Below are positions 10,492-22,187 of a stretch of 64,000 nt of DNA, piece by piece. The stretch comes from Siphonodentalium dalli (Eukaryota; Mollusca; Scaphopoda; Gadilida; Siphonodentaliidae). The position numbers and the translations under genes were made by a program. The stretch spans positions 134,175,129 through 134,239,128 of the forward strand of contig CP136064.1 of NCBI GenBank assembly GCA_032622095.1, in the 5' to 3' direction. The notes beneath the pieces were generated by a model that ran no database searches, was not told the DNA's origin, and saw only the letters and a list, made by a program, of their open reading frames with translations. How positions within the stretch are numbered: position 1 is the first letter of the stretch; the number at the start of each line of letters is the position of its first letter.

Positions 10492-13110
10492 TGTTTTTAT
10501 GTGTACCCATACCATATTATGGTACACATAGTGTCAACGTCCAGATTGACCACTCGTTGTTCGTCCGTCCGTCGTATGTCTGTCTTAGCGTAGACACTTT
10601 ACACATAATGCGATAACTCAAACATTATTTATCCGATCGGAACCAAATTTTGTATATGGGTTCCTCAGCCCAAAATGCAGATGACAATCACAACAAGGTA
10701 TTACTTATAATGCAGATTAAAATCTGATTAAAATGGGCCATATACCAAATTGAACATTTTTGTGCATTATGATGGGGATTGCCGTGATGACTATAAGGTA
10801 CTAGGGGTAGCGGAATATGAGACAATTAACACAAAAATATCACATTTTCCCCAATGACCTTGACCTTTCCAATTGACCTTGACCGTATATATCCTAGTCG
10901 CCCAGTCAGTTTGATGGACCAATAATGAGTTAAATATGAGTTAACATAAATTCTTCAAACACAAGGTTCGTTGGTTCTCAAAAGCGGTCTTTTCAAATTT
11001 TTCTTCCAATATATGGTGCCGTTGTCATGGAAACCTGAGTTTATAATGACATTGGACCCCACCCCACCTGCATGGGCACGACATCCAAAAAGTTTTCCCT
11101 ATAACTAAGCAACATATATATTTGTATCAGTTTCATGCTTTAGTCAACAAATTCAAATTCAACCCTTAAAGGACCCCAGATAAGTAAATAATTATATAAT
11201 ATATACAAAAGCACGATATCTTGGGAAATAACTGATTTTGACCCATTTTGGAAAATGGCCACAAAGTCTAGAGGCCTATATGACTGGCTTGTCAGTTGCA
11301 ACAATAACGCAGTTTCCCATTTAACCTATATGCTCTATATTATTTCCGAGTAAAGATAACGTACTAAAATCTGATATATAAACTCAATGGGTAGAAAATG
11401 TATGACCCGATATGAAAAAAGCTAATATTTTGGTCAATGACATTGGCCTTTGTATATGACCTTGACCTCTAGAGGTGAAATCTCCAGTGTCAAATGAAAA
11501 CCCACCAAGGGTAGCACCCCATATCAATGCCAAGATAGAGTTTACTGCATTAAACTTTCTTGGTACAGACCGTTATATGCTGGCCAAAAACACCATCCGT
11601 TGCCATGGAAACACATTTTACACACTAAGCTACACTGCCCCAGTGTGCCCCAACACTGACATAAACTTCAGATTATGAGCTTTGAGAAAACTTTTGGTAG
11701 AATTTGCCCACCAAATTGGTACCATTTTCCATTTTTGGGGAGCCTGGCTCATGGACTAATTGTGCAAATATAATGTTACACAATGTGTAACATGATATTT
11801 GCACAATAATATATCTTATGAGTCTAAAAAGGTGTTATTGATATCATTATATTACATGTAACTATTGCAATAAAATCTTCATATTTTCAAAACAGGACAT
11901 CACACCTAATTAATGGTATAAAACTAAAACAAATGAAAGTGTCAATGACAATTTTTTGGTTTTATTATAATTTTTTTTTTTGTATTATAAAAGTTAAAAA
12001 CAAAAATTTAATAATTTTTGTTTTGTTAAATTAAAGGGGTACTGTACCCCAATTCCAATAAATTCCCAGTGACAATTGCGATCTAATTTCAATATTATAT
12101 TTTAAAATAACTTATTTGAGTCAACGTTGTCTACTGAAAACGTTCTGATTAACAGGCCATCATAAAAGTCAAATTGAATTATTTAATAAAAATGAATTTA
12201 TGGCTGGAGTCATAAAATGGTGAATTATGCCATTACGAGTTTAATACCGTTCTTGAAATCTCACCTGTTGGGTGTCTTTTATCGACGGCTGTTTACGACG
12301 AACATTATTGAGTTGCGAACAAAACATTTACATGCAAAAGGAAGTCCCGCTATAACCGATTCGGAAAAAAAGAGAAGAAACAAGATTCATAAAGCGTCAA
12401 GTACTTTTATAGGGAGTGAGATTGTTCGATGGAACAGATTGCAGGCATCAATTGAACTTCCGGTTCATCCTGCAACCTGCGTCTTCTCCGGTGAAGGTCA
12501 AAAACATGGCGCGTAGTTTGAAATTGTAATATTTTTATTTCTAAGATCAATATTTTCGTCGCTAAATTAGGTTTATACGAAACTCATATAACACAAACTT
12601 AATCTAACTTGAAAGTTATGTCAATGGGAGTAAATAACAAAATTGCCTATCTCTGTGTAGAGTACCCCTTTAAGCAAGGAATTCAATCTAAAAAAAATTC
12701 TTCCGAATTGTTTTTCTCGAAAAAAGGGTCATAACTCAGCATAACTCCTTTAAAATAAATCAGATCAGACCCATATTTGAACATGATCTGCATTTTGGGC
12801 TGAGAAACTCACATACCAAATTTGGTTCCGATCAGATAATTTAATTTTTAGTTATGGTAGCATCTGTGAATTCTAAGTAAAAAAAGTGTCATAACTCCGT
12901 AAAAAAAACTCGGATCAAACCCATATTCAAACTCGATCTCAGGCTGAGAAACTCACATACCAAATTTGGTTCCGATCAGATAGAAAATGTATCAGTTATC
13001 GCATTATGCGTAAAGTGTCTATGGATGGACAGACATATTAACAGACGGATGGATGGACGAATGACTAGTGGTTAATCTGGACGTCGACACTATGGGTACA
13101 CATAAAAACA
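10492..13110. mobile_element. Long-TIR element with GTGTACCCATA ends
   Basis: The left end (10492 to about 10680) and the right end (about 12770-13110) are inverted copies: TTTTATGTGTACCCATA, then AGTGTCRACGTCCAGATT, a GTCCGTCC-rich stretch, AGACACTTTAC and ATAATGCGATAACT, then CCGATCGGAACCAAATTT. The inverted arms are about 180-200 bp with some indels. The middle has CATAACTCC/CCCATAT repeats and no transposase. A second T2/Kolobok-like element is nested at 12035-12669. A single relative of the right end lies at 48650-49025. This looks like a foldback or long-TIR non-autonomous transposon. Confidence 0.75.
12035..12669. mobile_element. T2/Kolobok-like element, copy 2, nested
   Basis: The ends AGGGGTACTGTACCCC and (inverted) AGGGGTACTCTACACA are flanked by TTAA at 12031-12034 and 12670-12673. 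It shares a 29-bp internal block, inverted, with copy 1. A plus-strand open frame (12217-12516, 99 codons) contains a basic SEKKRRNK stretch and then FIGSEIVRWNRLQASI. An RW..L pattern after a short helix occurs in transposon-associated DNA-binding proteins, but this is only a resemblance. The element has inserted in the middle of the long-TIR element. Confidence 0.75.
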
Positions 13111-13229
13111 CAAACCAAAATTCTATAAGCAATCTATCTCTCTATTCATAATTATTAAGCATTGTCAACTTAACAGCATTTCTTGGATTTTCTCATATTG
13201 CTTGATTTTAGGTTTATTTAATAGATACT

Positions 13230-14933
13230 GGGGGGTGTAGTACAAAATTTGCAGGAAGGTATGCCGTTTTTTTGCATCTGGCATTTTCGGGGACCCACCA
13301 CCCCCAAACCTGCAAATTCTTCTTTTTTTTTAGTCCCAATTTTTTGACACCCAACCCCCAAATTTCACTAAAATTGGTCTAAAATCGCATAAAACTCTAC
13401 TGATATCACTCATATGACTGGGAATGATCTCAATTAGTTTAACCTGTTTCAGAAGCTGTTTTAATTGAAAAAAAAATGTTTTATAAATTGCTGATAATCT
13501 GTAAACCTAGGTCATTGTGCAGAATACACAAAATTTCATAATTTCTGACTATTTCCTGATTAGTCTGTCAACCAGCCCATTATCTAACATATTCCATACC
13601 AGTTATGTTAGTCTACTGGAGCAACTTACTTCTATTATACTAAACTAGCTGAAACAGGCTCCCTTTGGGAGCCTATATTCAGCATCGGAGATACCTGTGG
13701 GACTTCACCAACATTTTGATCGTAGACAGAGCCTTCATTTAGCAGCGGCTCCTTTGTGCGCTTCAAGCACATTTGGTCATTGAAACATTTTGATATATAT
13801 ATATTGTTTTAATATTATTTTTTAAAGATTTAATTCCTTGCTCAATTTAACAAAATCAATTATATTTTATTTTTTTTAATTAAAATTTTTGAAAAACTAA
13901 CACCATTAGAACATCCGCCAGGGTACCCTGAGTCACCACATCAAATTTGGTTGAACTCGGTCCAGGGGTCTGAGAGAAAAATCCGGACAGATCCTACTCG
14001 TTTATATATATATATAGATGACAAGCTGTCACAGCACTGTACCAGACTTGGATATGTTCGGTCTTGTGAGAGATCATCTGAGTTGAAAGACATGCAAATA
14101 ATTCACTGATTGGCTTCATGCACTGATGACTGATATTTTCTACCTATTAATAGTCACATTAATGTTTGAGACAGTTGCTCGCTCTTTTTACATGCACACA
14201 ATGATCTTGGCATTAGTCACAGCAGGACAAGTTTACTTATATATGCAAACTTAGGTCATTGTACAGGATATACACAATTCCATAATTTCTCACCATTTCC
14301 CGATTAGTCTGTCAACCAGCCCATTATCTAGCATTATGACTTAACACTTTTGTTAGTCTACTGGAGTAATTAACCTCTGTTATAATAAATGACAAACAGT
14401 CACTATGCCAGACTTGGATATTTTAGGTGTTGTGAGAGTAACAGATCATATGAAGTGACAGACATGCAAATATTTCACTGATTGGCTTGATGCACTGATG
14501 AACAGTTATATTCTAGCCATTGATAGTCACATTAATGTTTGAGACAGTTGCTCGCTCTTTTTCCATGCACGCAATGATCTTGGCTTTAGTTACATCAAGA
14601 CAATTTTATTTATTTCAGTTTTCATTTCTCGAATCTACTTTCCGAAGGGTGTCGGGAAGGAATTTTTTCACCCCACCGCCCCATATGAAACATGCCATAT
14701 AGCCCAATGTCATCTCTTAACTAAGGCCCATATGAGGTCCCAGTAACATAAATATGGTGTTTTTGCAGTTATAAATTATTTTAATATGTTCTAAACTGTT
14801 ACAAATGTCATATAAGGGTACAAAAGGTCTTTAGTAAAAAATTTGCATGAGGGCGTAAAAAACGTGTTTTTTGCACCTCGGGCCACCCACCACCCCGGCA
14901 TACCTTCCTGCAATTTTTTTACTACCCCCCCCC
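13230..14933. mobile_element. TIR element with G-run ends
   Basis: The left end GGGGGTGTAGTACAAAATTT then GCAGGAAGGTATGCCG is matched, inverted, by the right end at about 14885-14933 (GGTAGTAAAAAAATTGCAGG then AAGGTATGCCG). The inside contains two imperfect copies of a roughly 360-bp unit (about 13500-14230 with an insertion, and 14235-14600) sharing CCCATTATCTA, CCAGACTTGGATAT and GAGACAGTTGCTCGCTC. A related piece lies at 59030-59660. A stretch at about 13652-14015 appears to be a separate nested insertion. No coding region was found. Confidence 0.65.
13652..14015 (-). repeat. Dispersed repeat nested in the TIR element
   Basis: The sequence begins near AGCTGAAACAGGCTCCC, contains an A+T-rich middle with TTGCTCAATTTAAC, then AACACCATTAGAAC, GGGTACCCTGAGTCACC and CATCAAATTTGGTTG, and ends at a short (AT)n. 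The same blocks occur inverted at 36140-36160 plus 38975-39070, and again at 48400-48520 and 49560-49640. It is therefore a dispersed family, and it interrupts the two-unit repeat of the host element here. Confidence 0.5.
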
Positions 14934-14989
14934 TGATAGATATATTTATTATATGCTCAATGGTGATTTATCAAATAAATCACGTTTAA

Positions 14990-17760
14990 ATAAATTTTTA
15001 TATCCCCAAGAAGGGGATATAAAGTTTTCACTTTCACACTGCCTTGAGCGTTCCACTGATTCACTTGCATGCTGCAATGTGCTGCAGCAAAATATTAAAA
15101 ACCAGAGTTATACTTTACTATTATTATTATAGTTATCATAAAAATCTATTTTATGTTGAAATTGGAGAATTATTGGGGAAATAAACAGAAGAATACGGGA
15201 ACTATATATCTCTATTATGCGGGTGGTGAAGTGAACAGGCTACACAAGCTGTTGGCTTTCCTATATCGATCGCAAGCCATTGTGAGAACATTTATTGTCG
15301 GAAATTGCGAATTTCTTCGGAAACTCGCTAAAAAGAACGTCTAGTGCTTTTGAATGAGTACCGAAAATTATTTCATTCGTGAAGGAGACAAATGTTATTT
15401 TCGCTTGTCGCATGCCGCTCACGAAAATAAACCTTTGTCTCATGCACTCATGACATAATATTTGGTATCCACTCAAAAACGCTAGATAATCTCTATGTAT
15501 TATATGGATGCTTTCACGGGAACTGTATTTCATATTGTAATTGGATATATTGGAGATCATATGCTGAATTTTCGGAGAGTTGGCATTATTATTTTAAAAG
15601 TTACAATATGATTAGGGCCCTGCGAACCTTAGATTTTAGGTTGAAACGAACCTTGAAACCGAATCATCGTCTCGGTTTCTTATCGAACCGAACCTCGAAC
15701 CCAAATACCGACCCTGTTGTTGTAGACTCATGATACAGTGGACAATCAGAACAGTTAGTGAACAATTATTATAGTAAACTCAATGGTTATTAAAGTATTG
15801 ACCATCTGCACTATAAGATAATTACATGATAAAGAATCATTATATATTGGAGATGGGTATGCTGTTTATTTGTCCGCGACTTTGGTTTCAATTCTATGCA
15901 TTTTGTGTATTCTGATCTTTTCTGTTTTTGCAAGTGACTTATGATTTTTTATCGGAAAAGTAATAAACGTAGGGTCCCAAATAAGCACTGTGCAGGGGGA
16001 AATTTTCTCTTGTAAATAAATTAAGTACCGGTACGGCATATTTTTAATGTAACGACGACACTCAGTAACAATTAAGAGACAGCTAAATTGTAGGAAGACA
16101 TCAAAGCACACGACCGTCAATCTATTGCTATGTGACACGACAAAGATCAAAACGTGCAGAAGTCGTGCTGTAGAAATTTAAGTGTCACACAGTCACAAGA
16201 CAAAGAGCATTGGGTGACACAATCATGTAAATCATTTGTGCTGATAAACAAGGACCACACCCTCTCCTCACTGATTGGTTGAATCCAATTGTAGACACTG
16301 AAGTGGTGCCCAGAAATACCTGTTTCAGCCAGTTTACAGAATTCAAAAGGGCTTGTTCGTTCTGTAGTTATTCATCCATAATCATAACTTGTTGTCTTGT
16401 TAGTTAGGTATAATCACATGTCTATTAGTATAATAGCACCTGCGAAGCGACGTAGGTTTAATACGTATGCGGATATGAGATATACTAATCGACTTTTTCA
16501 GCCCAATCTAAAAATAGATTGAACTTAACTAAAATAAAATAATTTTTTATAACTTAAGGGTCAGTTGAGTCCAAAACATTATTGTTGGCGACGGCCGCCA
16601 TTTTGTATTGATTAATACCACCTCGAAATGTGTAATTGGGCAAAATGCTCTAGGGCAAAAATAAAAGACTCTGTTCCGGTCAATGTTAGCTATACTTCAT
16701 CATACGTAGGAACATCATGCTCCTAAAGCCAAAGATATTTAAAAGATTGAATGTCAATTAAACCAAAGCCCTGGTTAACAAAAACTGAAATTGCATGAAA
16801 AAGTTTTGTTTACATATTTTATAAAATTATTAACAATATTTGCCCCGAGGATACTAGGGGCTTTACTGGCCGTTTAGATTTGATCTTCCATTTTCTAACG
16901 TTATTTCTGCCTAAAATATTGAAGAAATATTCTGAAAGTTCAAGGCCGACAAACTGAAACTATAAGTTCCGATTGAAAGATTGCAGAGTCCTTTTAAGAT
17001 TGCTTCTTGGGAAACCAGTAAAGGCGTCATGACATCAAGAGTACATCATGACGTCACAACCTACATCGGCATGCAAAATTCCTGACAGGACTGCGTCGAT
17101 GGCCAGACAGCTGAGACTCGTATTACACGGGCAGGCTAAACATCCACATTTACGTTATATGTGATTATTTACATACATTGTATATATTAATTTCTTGTGT
17201 CCCATAAGGGTTTATCATCAAATCCTTCTAAAGATAAAAAATTCATCCGATAATCCCATGAACAGTAACAAGCGGGCGCAAATTAAGTTTACATATGATC
17301 ATATTAATGGGGAATAAAACAAACTTTGATGACAGACTGAGATAGAACACAAGAAATCTTATAGTTTTACTGACTAATTATCCTGAATTTGACATGTCCG
17401 ACCAGACCATTTAGCAGGAACAGAATAGTGATTATGCCGAAAGACCTCTTCAACAAAATATCACTCAGTGACCCCACCCGAGTAATGATCAAATAAATTA
17501 TGTCCAATGTAAACAACGTAAGCATAAAATCATAGTATCATTCAGATTTAGCACAGTTGCGTGTAAACCAATTAATATATTGCACCCAGGGCCGATAAGG
17601 TTCGGGGTGATTTATGTGATTGTCCGATCTATTTCATCCGGCAGACATTCCGGGTTTCGGTATGATCCGTTCCATATCAGCAGAACTCAAAATCCGCATT
17701 TTCTACATTCGCCCGGAATGCTGCTTCCTTCTGTCGACATGAATGTAAGTCATTCTTAAA
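14990..17760. other. Non-coding stretch, only repeat traces seen
   Basis: Small open frames here have no recognisable product. At 15616-15720 the sequence TAGGGCCCTGCGAACC followed by CGAACCTTGAAACCGAATC resembles, in inverted form, 20750-20855. Otherwise I find no gene, RNA or complete element. Confidence 0.35.
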
Positions 17761-18543
17761 TTCTACGTGTCGCGACCGGTTGTGTCTTCATTTGTTATCT
17801 GTTCCAATCCGTCACCGTGTTTCATCATCAGCCTTCCATTAGTTGTTTATTCTCTTGTTCATTGTGCCTTCTTCCGTCGGTGTTCCCTAATTTCGTGGGT
17901 CGCGCACGTGTTTGTCGTTCGGTGGCAACAATCAATTCATGGTTCGTACGGGGGTCTCGTGGTCGGTCCCGCGCCCGTTCGTCGGGCAGCAGTCAGCAGG
18001 CTGGCTCTACCAGCTCTTCTCGTGCTGGGTCTGCCTCCAGTGGCCGTGATACGCTTCCTTCACGTATAAATTTCCCGCAGTGTGCAGTCTGTGGCTGATT
18101 CACGGGTGCGTGGCCGTGGGCAGCAATCGCGCGACAGACCAGCTCGTGGTTCTGGACGCGGACGTCGTAACTACCGTGGCCGGGTTCCACAGTCCCGTGG
18201 TCACGCTCCAGATCGGTGTCAGCCTCGTCGCCAAGCTAGTTGCAAGCAGGACGGACGACGGTTTTGGCACCCAGGTTTCCCGCTCTATTTGCGACAAAAT
18301 TTTCCGGGCCGATTTTATCAATTTGGATCAGCTGCAGGAACCCGCCAGCTCCGTTCATACGTTTGACCCCCATCAGTTGGTAGTTTCTGCTTCCGGGCGA
18401 CTCAGTGTTGCGCCAAGCGGGCATGCTGCCCCAATCATGTCTGTTGACTCGTGGACCGATGCTTTTCTCTCTTTCATATCAGTGTACCTCGAAGTTCACC
18501 CTGAATCATCGGCGCAGCCACTATAGCGTTACATGCGCACAAT

Positions 18544-18697
18544 TCGTTGGGCTGCTGCAAAATGTGGGGGTTCTGCTTGGCGGGTGTACGATAACCAATT
18601 TTGTATGACACTTTTCCACATCGTTGGGCTGCTGCAAAATGTGGGGGTTCTGCTTGGCGGGTGTACGATAACCAATTTTGTATGACACTTTTCCACA
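18544..18697 (+). repeat. 77-bp perfect tandem duplication
   Basis: Bases 18544-18620 are repeated without visible change at 18621-18697. The unit holds the GGGCTGCTGCAAAATGTGGG stretch of the DIRS-like gag. 77 is not a multiple of 3, so the duplication also breaks the frame. Perfect identity suggests a recent event. Confidence 0.9.
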
Positions 18698-18860
18698 TTT
18701 TTGGAATGGGTTGTTCAACAGCGGTCCAGCAACCCACACATCTTGCACTACTGCGATGACTTCCTGTTCTGTGGTACGCCAGCCACGTCCCAGGCCTCCG
18801 ACAGTCTTGCCATGTTTTATCGTGTATGCGCTGATATCGGCGTACCTATTGCTCATGAAA

Positions 18861-19925
18861 TGAAAGTGTCAATGACACTGTAGCTCAACTTGGAAAGGGA
18901 ATAATTTAATGTGTTACTATCGATGGAGTGATTAGGAATGTGGAAAGTTGAATGTCTAATACTAGTTTATCAACATGAAAATATATATATATACATGTAT
19001 ATAAAAGTAAAATCTAAGATGGTTGCTGGCGGCTATGTTTTCCAACAATTCAAAAACATTTGATAGCTTTAGTCATGCAAAGAGTAGAATCCAAAATGGC
19101 CACTGGCAGCCATGTTTTAATGCTGAATAACCCCAAAATGACTCGTTCCCATCTACATGTCAATCAGTACGACCTGTGGCCCGTGCTAATGGATTAAATT
19201 TTGAAATCAAAGATGGCCACTGGCGGCCATGTTTTTTGTCCTAATGACCCCAAAATGACTTGTTCCCATCTACATTCCAATTTCAACAGCCATGACAAAT
19301 TTCATGATGATCAGACTAAAGGTACGACCTGTAGCCCGTGCTAAAGGATTTAGTCATACAAAGAGTAAAATCCAAGATGGCTGCTGGCGGCCATGTTTTT
19401 TGGCCGAATGACCCAAAAATGACTCGTTTCCCATCTACATGTCATTGTTAACATCCATGACAAATTTTATGATGATCCGACCAAAGGTACGACCTGTAGC
19501 CTGTGTCAAAGGATTTAGTCATGCAAAGAGTAAAATCCAAGATGGCTGCCGGTAGCTATGTTATATGGGCGAATGACCCCAAATGACTTGTTTCCCATCT
19601 ACATGTCAATATTAACATCCATGAAAAATTTCATGACAATAAGACGAACAGTACAGCCTGTAGCCCGTGCTAATGGATTGAATTTTGAAATCCAAGATGG
19701 CCGCTGGCGGCCATGTTTTTCTTCCGAATGACCCCAAAATGACTCGTTCCCATCTACATGTCAATGTCAACATCCATGAAAATTTCATAATAATCGTACC
19801 AAAGGTACGAACTGTAGCCAGTGCTAAAGGAAATTGTTGACGAATCACGCACACACACACATACACGCACGACGGATACCAAGCCATGGCAATAGCTCAA
19901 ACTTTACAAAGTAAAGTTGAGCTAA
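18861..19925 (+). mobile_element. Satellite-cored, Helentron-like element E1 (complete)
   Basis: The 5' head begins TGAAAGTGTCAATGACACTG (with the 15-bp palindrome AGTGTCAATGACACT) and then TAGCTCAACTTGGAAAGGG. Next come about five to six monomers of about 155-165 bp. The 3' tail has a CA-rich stretch, GCCATGGCAATAG and the hairpin GCTCAAACTTTAC-AAA-GTAAAGTTGAGC followed by TAAAAA. The 5' TAGCTCAACTT is the inverse of the 3' hairpin arm, so the ends are asymmetrically inverted. The insertion splits the DIRS-like RT inside GAA-AAA (Glu-Lys): removing it rejoins the frame in an A-run. A 3' hairpin before CTAA, insertion in an A/T run, and a tandem core match Helentron-derived non-autonomous elements (HINE/pearl type). 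No protein is encoded. Confidence 0.75.
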
Positions 19926-20489
19926 AAACGGTCTCACCCACCACGAAGCTCTGCTACCTTGGTCTCGAACTCGTTATGTTGGCTAATGCAGTGCGTCTCC
20001 CTGCTGAGAAGCTCACAGCCATTCAGTCCAAAATATCTATGGCTTTGCGCCACTGTAAAATCTCGGTCCGCGAACTGCAGTTGCTCATTGGTTCTTTACA
20101 AATTGCATGCAAGGTGGTTTGTCCAGGCCACCCCTTTTGTCATCGCCTGCTTGATGCCCTGCAGGGTTGTGTTACTCGCCCAGTCGGTCACTGGTCGGCT
20201 TATTCCATCATGCTCTTTGCCAGAGTGTAATGTCACCAGGCCAGTGCTTAGCCACAGGGAGTTGGTCTGTCCAGTGATCTCTCCTGCCTTACCTGCGTTG
20301 CGCTCGTTTGGGTCTCTCCCTGTTGGCCGTGTGTGCTTAATGCTTAGTGGAGCCTCACAGCACTTCTTAGGCGTCTGCTCCGAATCGTACCGTAGCTCGG
20401 GCCATGCTCATAATGCCCTGCGCTGTACAGCAGTATTTCTTCAATGTTTCCCTGTGTCGGCTTCTCGTCAGAGCTGAGGCTCTGCTATA

Positions 20490-22187
20490 AATTGGTTAAG
20501 TGCGATTGGGCTATCTGCAGGACAAGCTTGTAAATAACGTTGCATTAAAGCTGAGATCATACCCCACTCATGTGTTGTCGCTTAAATATCCCATGCTATA
20601 AGAGAGTGCTCTCCGTAGTGCATACACAATTGATACAGTAGTGGCAGGGCTGTCACTGGTGGGGGTAGTGTGTCCTGGATCTGAGTAATCACATAATGTA
20701 TATTTACAATAAACAATGCCCAGTATGCAAAATTTGCGGGACTGAAGAAAAGGTTCCATATAAACGAATCCCGTCTAAGGTTTCAAACGGACCGAATCAT
20801 CACGGCGGTTTTGAATCGAACCGAACCTCGAATGGTTTGCAGGGACTAAATATAATGTATATCACCTCACCCAAAATACAGATAGAGCAACCATTTATAT
20901 AATCAGTGGCGGTATGGTATAAATACAAGACATATTTACTTGTTTCACCACTTTATTAGTTATAGACATGAAAGATGATTGAATATTTAAAAGTGTAATC
21001 CGTGAAAAAACATGCGAAAGCAAAAATATGCAAAGAAATATGTCACACGAGACCTAATTGAAGGAATCTTCACTTCTAATATACGAAAACATGAAAATAT
21101 ATAGATCAAATAGGGAGCAGGATGTATGTATAACAGGAAGATAATTACCTCAACTATATACAAATTTAATATGAAGTTTATCGGCGATCCAGGTCCACTG
21201 TTATATAACTAATAAGCTGTTTCACAATTTGCTTTAATTTCTCAGGAAAGGACAATTTTTAACGGAATATGTTATATTGTGGTCAAAAGTGTTTTTCATT
21301 ATTTTAAATTTATAGGAGTTTCATGTTCTTCTCTTGACAGGTCTGTTCACACTTCTCTATAGTCAATTTTAAGAACACAGTATCATTTCATCATATATAG
21401 TCATCCGTATCATGCATTATAAGAAAGACAGGATAGTATTGACAAACGCTCATTGGATGAAAAGAATTTAAATGGGTACATGTAATCTACTTGTATAATG
21501 CTTTCTGGAAATAGGTGAATGACGAACAAAACTGGTAAATAATACTACAAGTAGTAGTATCTTATAAGTACCAATAACTATATAACAAAAGAATGTGTCA
21601 AATACATCATTGGCTTAATTAGGTTTCTATTGCATTGCCAGATTTCTGCACTGGATAAGTATATGATAACGCCATCCATACTTATACAGCCCTCAATCAT
21701 GGAAGTACAAATTGGTAACAATTTATGTGGCTGACATAGACGATATATTTGGCTTCACCAAAATTCATCTTCCTATAGTTTAAACTCTAAATAGTATTTG
21801 CAGACAAAGCTTCATTAAAAATACACCCTTATTTTCCAATCACTGTGGTAAACCATGTACAATGCATGCATGTTGTTGCTACTTCAAACTGCTGACATGG
21901 TGGCAAAAAGCAATATATTCATAAATGTAATTGATTGTGAAAAAAATTACTCAGCGCAACCTATGAGACAGCTTCCAAGTTTTTATCAGGCAATGACTAT
22001 TGATTGTTAAATACTATGATTCTTACAAACATTTACTACACCAGACATCTACTTCATATTTGGAAACAATTTATTGCTTCGTCATGGGAAATTCTGCAGA
22101 CCTAAATCTGATAAGACTGAAAAGGGACAATATTATTTTTATACACTGCATCAAATATTAAAATTTGAAAAAGACACAAAATTATTG
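20490..22187. other. Non-coding stretch, no gene recognised
   Basis: A+T-rich DNA. At 20750-20855 a segment with CGAACCTCGAA and TTGCAGGGACTAAA ends looks like the inverse of 15616-15720, hinting at hAT-like ends. From 20900 to 22187 I see no reading frame, repeat or element that can be supported. Confidence 0.35.

Larger units (their letters stand above)
17900..20480 (+). pseudogene. Decayed DIRS/Ngaro-like retroelement (gag, RT and RNase H remnants)
   Basis: A serine/arginine/glycine-rich gag-like stretch (17930-18240, in two frames) is followed by a region ending LSFISVYLEVHPESS and then YMRTIRWAAAKCGGSAW and VYDNQF, a pattern seen in gag-like proteins of DIRS-type elements. Next comes an RT palm fragment with HYCDDFLF (Y-x-D-D) and ADIGVPIAHE at 18701-18860. 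After an inserted satellite-cored element it resumes at 19926 with KT, LCYLGLEL, VRLPAEKL, VRELQLLIGSLQIACKVV and PGHPF, the RT thumb/RNase H order of DIRS elements. The RT fingers are missing, a 77-bp tandem duplication breaks the frame, and the tyrosine recombinase was not found. Higher G+C than its surroundings supports a foreign origin. The family call is from motif order, not a search. Confidence 0.7.

Noticed and set aside
17767-18098. Overlapping Ser/Arg-rich frames as a host RNA-binding protein
   Set aside because: They run into gag- and RT-like sequence of a DIRS-like element and are frameshifted; better explained as its gag remnant.
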